A DNA stretch of 64,000 bases from Epiperipatus broadwayi (lineage: Eukaryota > Onychophora > Udeonychophora > Euonychophora > Peripatidae). The stretch lies in assembly GCA_028023455.1 (NCBI GenBank), contig JAQFVV010006503.1, positions 986,904 to 1,050,903 on the forward strand, read 5' to 3'. The notes under the pieces are model-generated. The model had not been told where the DNA came from. It made no database searches and saw only the letters and a list, made by a program, of their open reading frames with translations. A program made the translations under genes and the position numbers. This document shows, one piece after another, positions 60,131-64,000 of the stretch (position 1 is its first letter; each line of letters starts with the position of its first letter).

Positions 60131-63100
60131 TGATAATAGCTAGTTTTGTTTCTGGAATTAAATTGATCTCAAAAGTGCCTCATAAACATAGATAATTACT
60201 ATGTTTTCTATCAATGGCATAGCCCAACAAATTCAATATAAGAACATTTTAAAAGATAATAAAGTTATCTTCTAATGCAGAAGAAGATAACCTAATTCAG
60301 AATTGTTCTAGAAGAGTGATTAAATCAAAATACCCATCTCCCTTGCAGTATATTAAATTATGTAAATAATTTTACTTATATAATTAATTTCTCTAACTGG
60401 TTAATACACTGTTAGAGTGGTAGTATCTGGGCTCAAACCCCAAATGAAATGCCAGCTCTGTTATTTCTGATGTTCAAACTTATTATAAAGTACTGAGCAA
60501 TAAACCATTCCTTCATTTTTCCTCTCCATAGTTTTGTACAAATGACAGATTCTGTAGTTCAAGATTCTTAGATTACAGTCCAATTCTGTCTTTTCAGGGA
60601 CACCAAATTCTTATGAATTCCCGATTAACATAACATTCAACTATTTGGCTTGATTAAGTTAATGAATTACACTATCTTAAATTATAAAATCTCACCCTAC
60701 TTATTTTATTGATTTAATAAATGTCAATTTAATTAAAAATCTTTTAAACTACATTTCAACTTTTAAATATTTATAAAGATTCTACTATCAAAATTACTGT
60801 AGAAATCTCCATTATTAATTACAGAGATGTAATTAAAATTAAACCTCTTCTCATGTTTTCCCATGACATTTTTACATTTAATTCTAATAATTATCAGTAT
60901 TTTTAGTTGTGATCTCCTTATGTAAATGTATCAGCCTTAGCCATGTATCCAGATAGAATAATATTGATATGTGTAAATTCATAAAATTAATCCTTTTGTA
61001 ATGACTTACTGAAAATCAAATCATGAACAAATACTGCATATAATTTACTAACTCCACATCACACTATTATGATGACCTAGTTTCGATTTGTAGTTTTCTA
61101 AATGACTCTTTTCTATCAAGTTTCTGTCAATTTTTCGATTTAACGAATTTACAATAGATCATAACAATAAGTAATAATAAAATAATATCTACTATTAACA
61201 TTAATAAAATATAAAGTTTGAAAGTTTCAAAGGAATAGCATTATAATTTAACAGAAAATAAGCCCAAGCAGTAGAATATTAGAATGTACAAAATTTACTT
61301 AAGATATTATTCATATCCTCTTTTTTAATTGCAATTGTAGGTCAAAATTAATTTTGCTGATAATATTTATAAGTCATCAAAACCTTGCAGTAAACATGCA
61401 AAATTTGTAATAATAATCCTTACATGATTTACTACAGTTTTGTAATTTTGTTCTTCCATGATATGTATCCTTTTAGAAAATGGAATTTAATCAGACATTT
61501 TTAAAATTATTGGCTATCTTCAAATGAGTCACTTCAAGAGTGTTATGTAGTTAGTGGTTCAAATAAAAAAAAGAAAACAAAGGACAATTTATAATGGATT
61601 ATCAACAATATTATATAATAATTATTAACAACAGATTGAATACTTTTAAAAATAGTTATCAAGGTGCATCAAACATTATTCAGCTCTGATCAAGAAAATC
61701 ATTCTATTATTTTGAGATTGATGGAAGACAGTCTTTTCTAGCCCCTTTGCAACCAACAATTATCACAATAAGAAAACTGCAAGGTAGAATCTTAGATTCT
61801 TGAAATAAAAAACAAATACCTAGCATTGGGAAATATAAAACATCTTGAGTGTTATGCATAGACTTTACAAAACATTCTTGTCTTCATTCATAAAATAAAA
61901 TTACTTTAATTGAACATTATTATTTAAAATCAAAAATTGGGACCCTTTACAAATTAATTGCTCACCATAGAAGAGATTTATTATTATTTTCCTAACATTA
62001 ACCAACATGATTACACAGTAAGAAAGAAACTATGTCATTGTAATGGAAATTGATGCCCTGAGTCTAAAAATGATTCTATTTTTTTCATTTTGCATCTAGT
62101 TGTGGAAGAATTCTGTTTTTAATTATCTAAAACTGTGAGATTTAATGCTGGTAGATGCAGTCATGCAGATCTCTTTATAATACAATAATATTAATTTTAA
62201 TTGTCATTGCATGTATTTGATTGTTTAATGTGTATTATAGTTATATTAATTGTCTGACTGGAACATTCATAACAAACTCCTTCCAGATAAACAATAAAAA
62301 GAGAACAACTGAAGTTTGGGTGTAGATAAAAAGCCAGAGACATTTTTCAAACCACTTGTATAAATAGAAACATCTTTCTAACACAAATTTGTATAATTCA
62401 GTTGGAAATGTTCCTATCATTTGAGCTTAAGATTAAATTCACATTATATGCATCTTTTACTTTTATTTGTATCTTTGCATTTAAGCTTTATTCTTGAAAT
62501 CTTTATTATAAATAAATTAAGAACATATGGCTAGTGTAGCTGAGTCAACAAAAGGCAGTCTCTACAAAATCCTCAAGAGAGAAGTCAAGAACTTCAAAAA
62601 CACAATAATTCTTTGGTAAAGTATAAAAGGATGACTGAGGAATTTCTAACCTACATTTTCAAGGAGTGTAATTTGAGAAAGCTTTCCACTCATATACTTT
62701 TTACTTTTCTTATTAGATTGTTTTGCCTGTGTGTTATATCTTTGCATGAGTAATTTTTACTCAAGTAGGGCTAATCATTTAAATGTATTACTGGTTAAAA
62801 TTGATTTACAATACACATTTACTGATTTGGTTTCACACATTTAAACATTAAGTATACAAACCATATTATTGTTTTCAAAGCCTCTTTTACTTGTATTAGT
62901 ATAAAAAAAAAAAAGATTGCATGTGGCACATTAAAATTTATATGCACTATATATAATTTAATCAATATTAAGTTACAAAAGTTTTATGTGCTGTCAAAGT
63001 AATATTGTGCAATATACCCAATTAGCCAGATGTGATATGGAAAAACAAAATATATTTTTGAATTTAGCAAAATAAAATTAGTAAAACCCACCATTTTTAG

Positions 63101-63645
63101 ATTTTATGCAGTAAAAATGTTTTTTATTTTCAAGTTAGTGTAATGTGCTTTTTCTTAAAATTCCTGTTTCACAGTGTTTTTTTTTTTTTTGTTAGATTGC
63201 ATATGAACTTTGTTTCAAATCATTTTGCAAACCAATTGAAGCTAATTCAAGTGATTTTCCAATCTCCATTCAGATAGATAACTTTTAGATGCTTAAATTG
63301 AAATACCTCCAAATGCAACTGTTTCTACTCTTCTATATCTTTTCATATTTTTATACACATAATAACCTTTGTGAATATAAAAAAAATGGGTCAAGAAATT
63401 TGTCATCTTTTAGAATGGATGTATTTAAACAAAATGTCCTTACTCTATTATGAAAAGCAAGGAATAAGATTTAGGAAGATGGGTAAATTAGTTCATGATT
63501 TCTTTCTAATCCATTGATATTGGATCATTTCCCCCCATATCCATAATAGACAATTTAAATATTTCTCACAATTACAATTCCTGTGTTATCATGTGCTAAG
63601 ATGGGATTTCACAAAAGCTAACTGGAGTTTATATGATGGATATAT
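60131..63645. other. AT-rich spacer, no gene seen
   Basis: A tRNA-like stretch at 60395-60470 (GTTAGAGTGGTAGTATCTGG then GGGCTCAAACCCC, a B-box-like string) may be an old SINE head. Otherwise no repeat, exon or RNA recognised. Confidence 0.4.
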
Positions 63646-64000
63646 TCCAATTCCTTTTTGCAATGATAAATTTTTCAAATGCATACAACTGCCAAACGAC
63701 CAATGCTTTAAGCTTATGGTTAGCAGTGCACTTTATTATCAATATTTATTTATCTAAGACCCAAAAATTGCTCTCAAACTTATAAAATTACTGGATGATC
63801 CTAAAAAAGAAAATTAACAGGATATAAATAGAATCATTCCAATTTATTCTTGCTATGAAAAGATATCTAAATGCATAATTACAAATGCCAAAGGTTAATA
63901 CTTTAAGATTGAAAGTAGTGTATTTTATAGCATTATTTATTTATCTAAAAATAAATAAATGCTGGCAAACTTATACAGTCACTGGATGAGGCTAGAAACA
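63646..64000 (+). repeat. Diverged ~190-bp tandem direct repeat at window edge
   Basis: 63646-63835 and 63836-64000 share ordered words: ATTCCAATT, TTGCxATGA, AAATGCATA, TGCCAAA, CTTTAAG, TTATTTATTTATCTAA, CAAACTTATA and ACTGGATGA. The second unit runs off the window. Stops interrupt every frame. Confidence 0.6.

Overview
This is an AT-rich (clearly above 65% A+T by eye) animal nuclear sequence. I see no host gene, no confident host exon, no rRNA and no functional tRNA gene in the 64 kb. Almost everything recognisable is a transposable element, a relic of one, a fold-back repeat or a microsatellite. The mix (RTE/BovB-like LINEs, a Tx1/L1-like LINE, Penelope-like elements, short tRNA-derived SINEs, many TA-flanked palindromic elements and long tetranucleotide arrays) suggests a lophotrochozoan invertebrate. 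A cephalopod such as an octopus is my best guess, but that is inference from repeat style, not a sequence match.

Layout. 0-11.9 kb holds decayed RTE 3' fragments, several fold-back elements, a short tRNA-derived SINE and a TCTA array of about 635 bp. 11.9-17.7 kb is a Penelope-like composite of three partial copies (one inverted, two tandem) inside one 13-bp target-site duplication; its terminal regions carry hammerhead-ribozyme-like cores and tRNA-like pol III boxes. 19.6-22.2 kb and 29.1-31.1 kb hold long palindromes and two copies, in opposite orientation, of a roughly 1.9-kb element with 91-bp terminal inverted repeats. 31.1-31.8 kb is the 3' end of a Tx1-like LINE abutting a trinucleotide array. 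38.0-41.3 kb is a near-complete RTE/BovB-like LINE on the minus strand. 43.4-49.1 kb is a near-complete Tx1/L1-like LINE with trinucleotide arrays on both sides. 51.9-55.3 kb is an LTR retrotransposon derivative with 1.33-kb LTRs and a 0.73-kb interior without gag or pol. 55-64 kb is mostly unassigned AT-rich DNA with RTE fragments, a second tRNA-SINE with a perfect duplication, and a diverged direct repeat at the right edge.

The elements form a nested retrotransposon graveyard. The RTE and Tx1-like LINEs each keep all catalytic motifs and are broken mainly by one or a few frameshifts, so they are fairly young. The Penelope copies are more damaged: one has lost its YVDD catalytic box and all three share a stop codon in the GIY-YIG region. 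I found no convincing undescribed gene system. The most interesting signals are the microsatellite-linked Tx1-like LINE, the single-duplication Penelope composite with ribozyme-like ends, and the families of fold-back elements with tRNA-like termini. All percentages and similarities were judged by eye.
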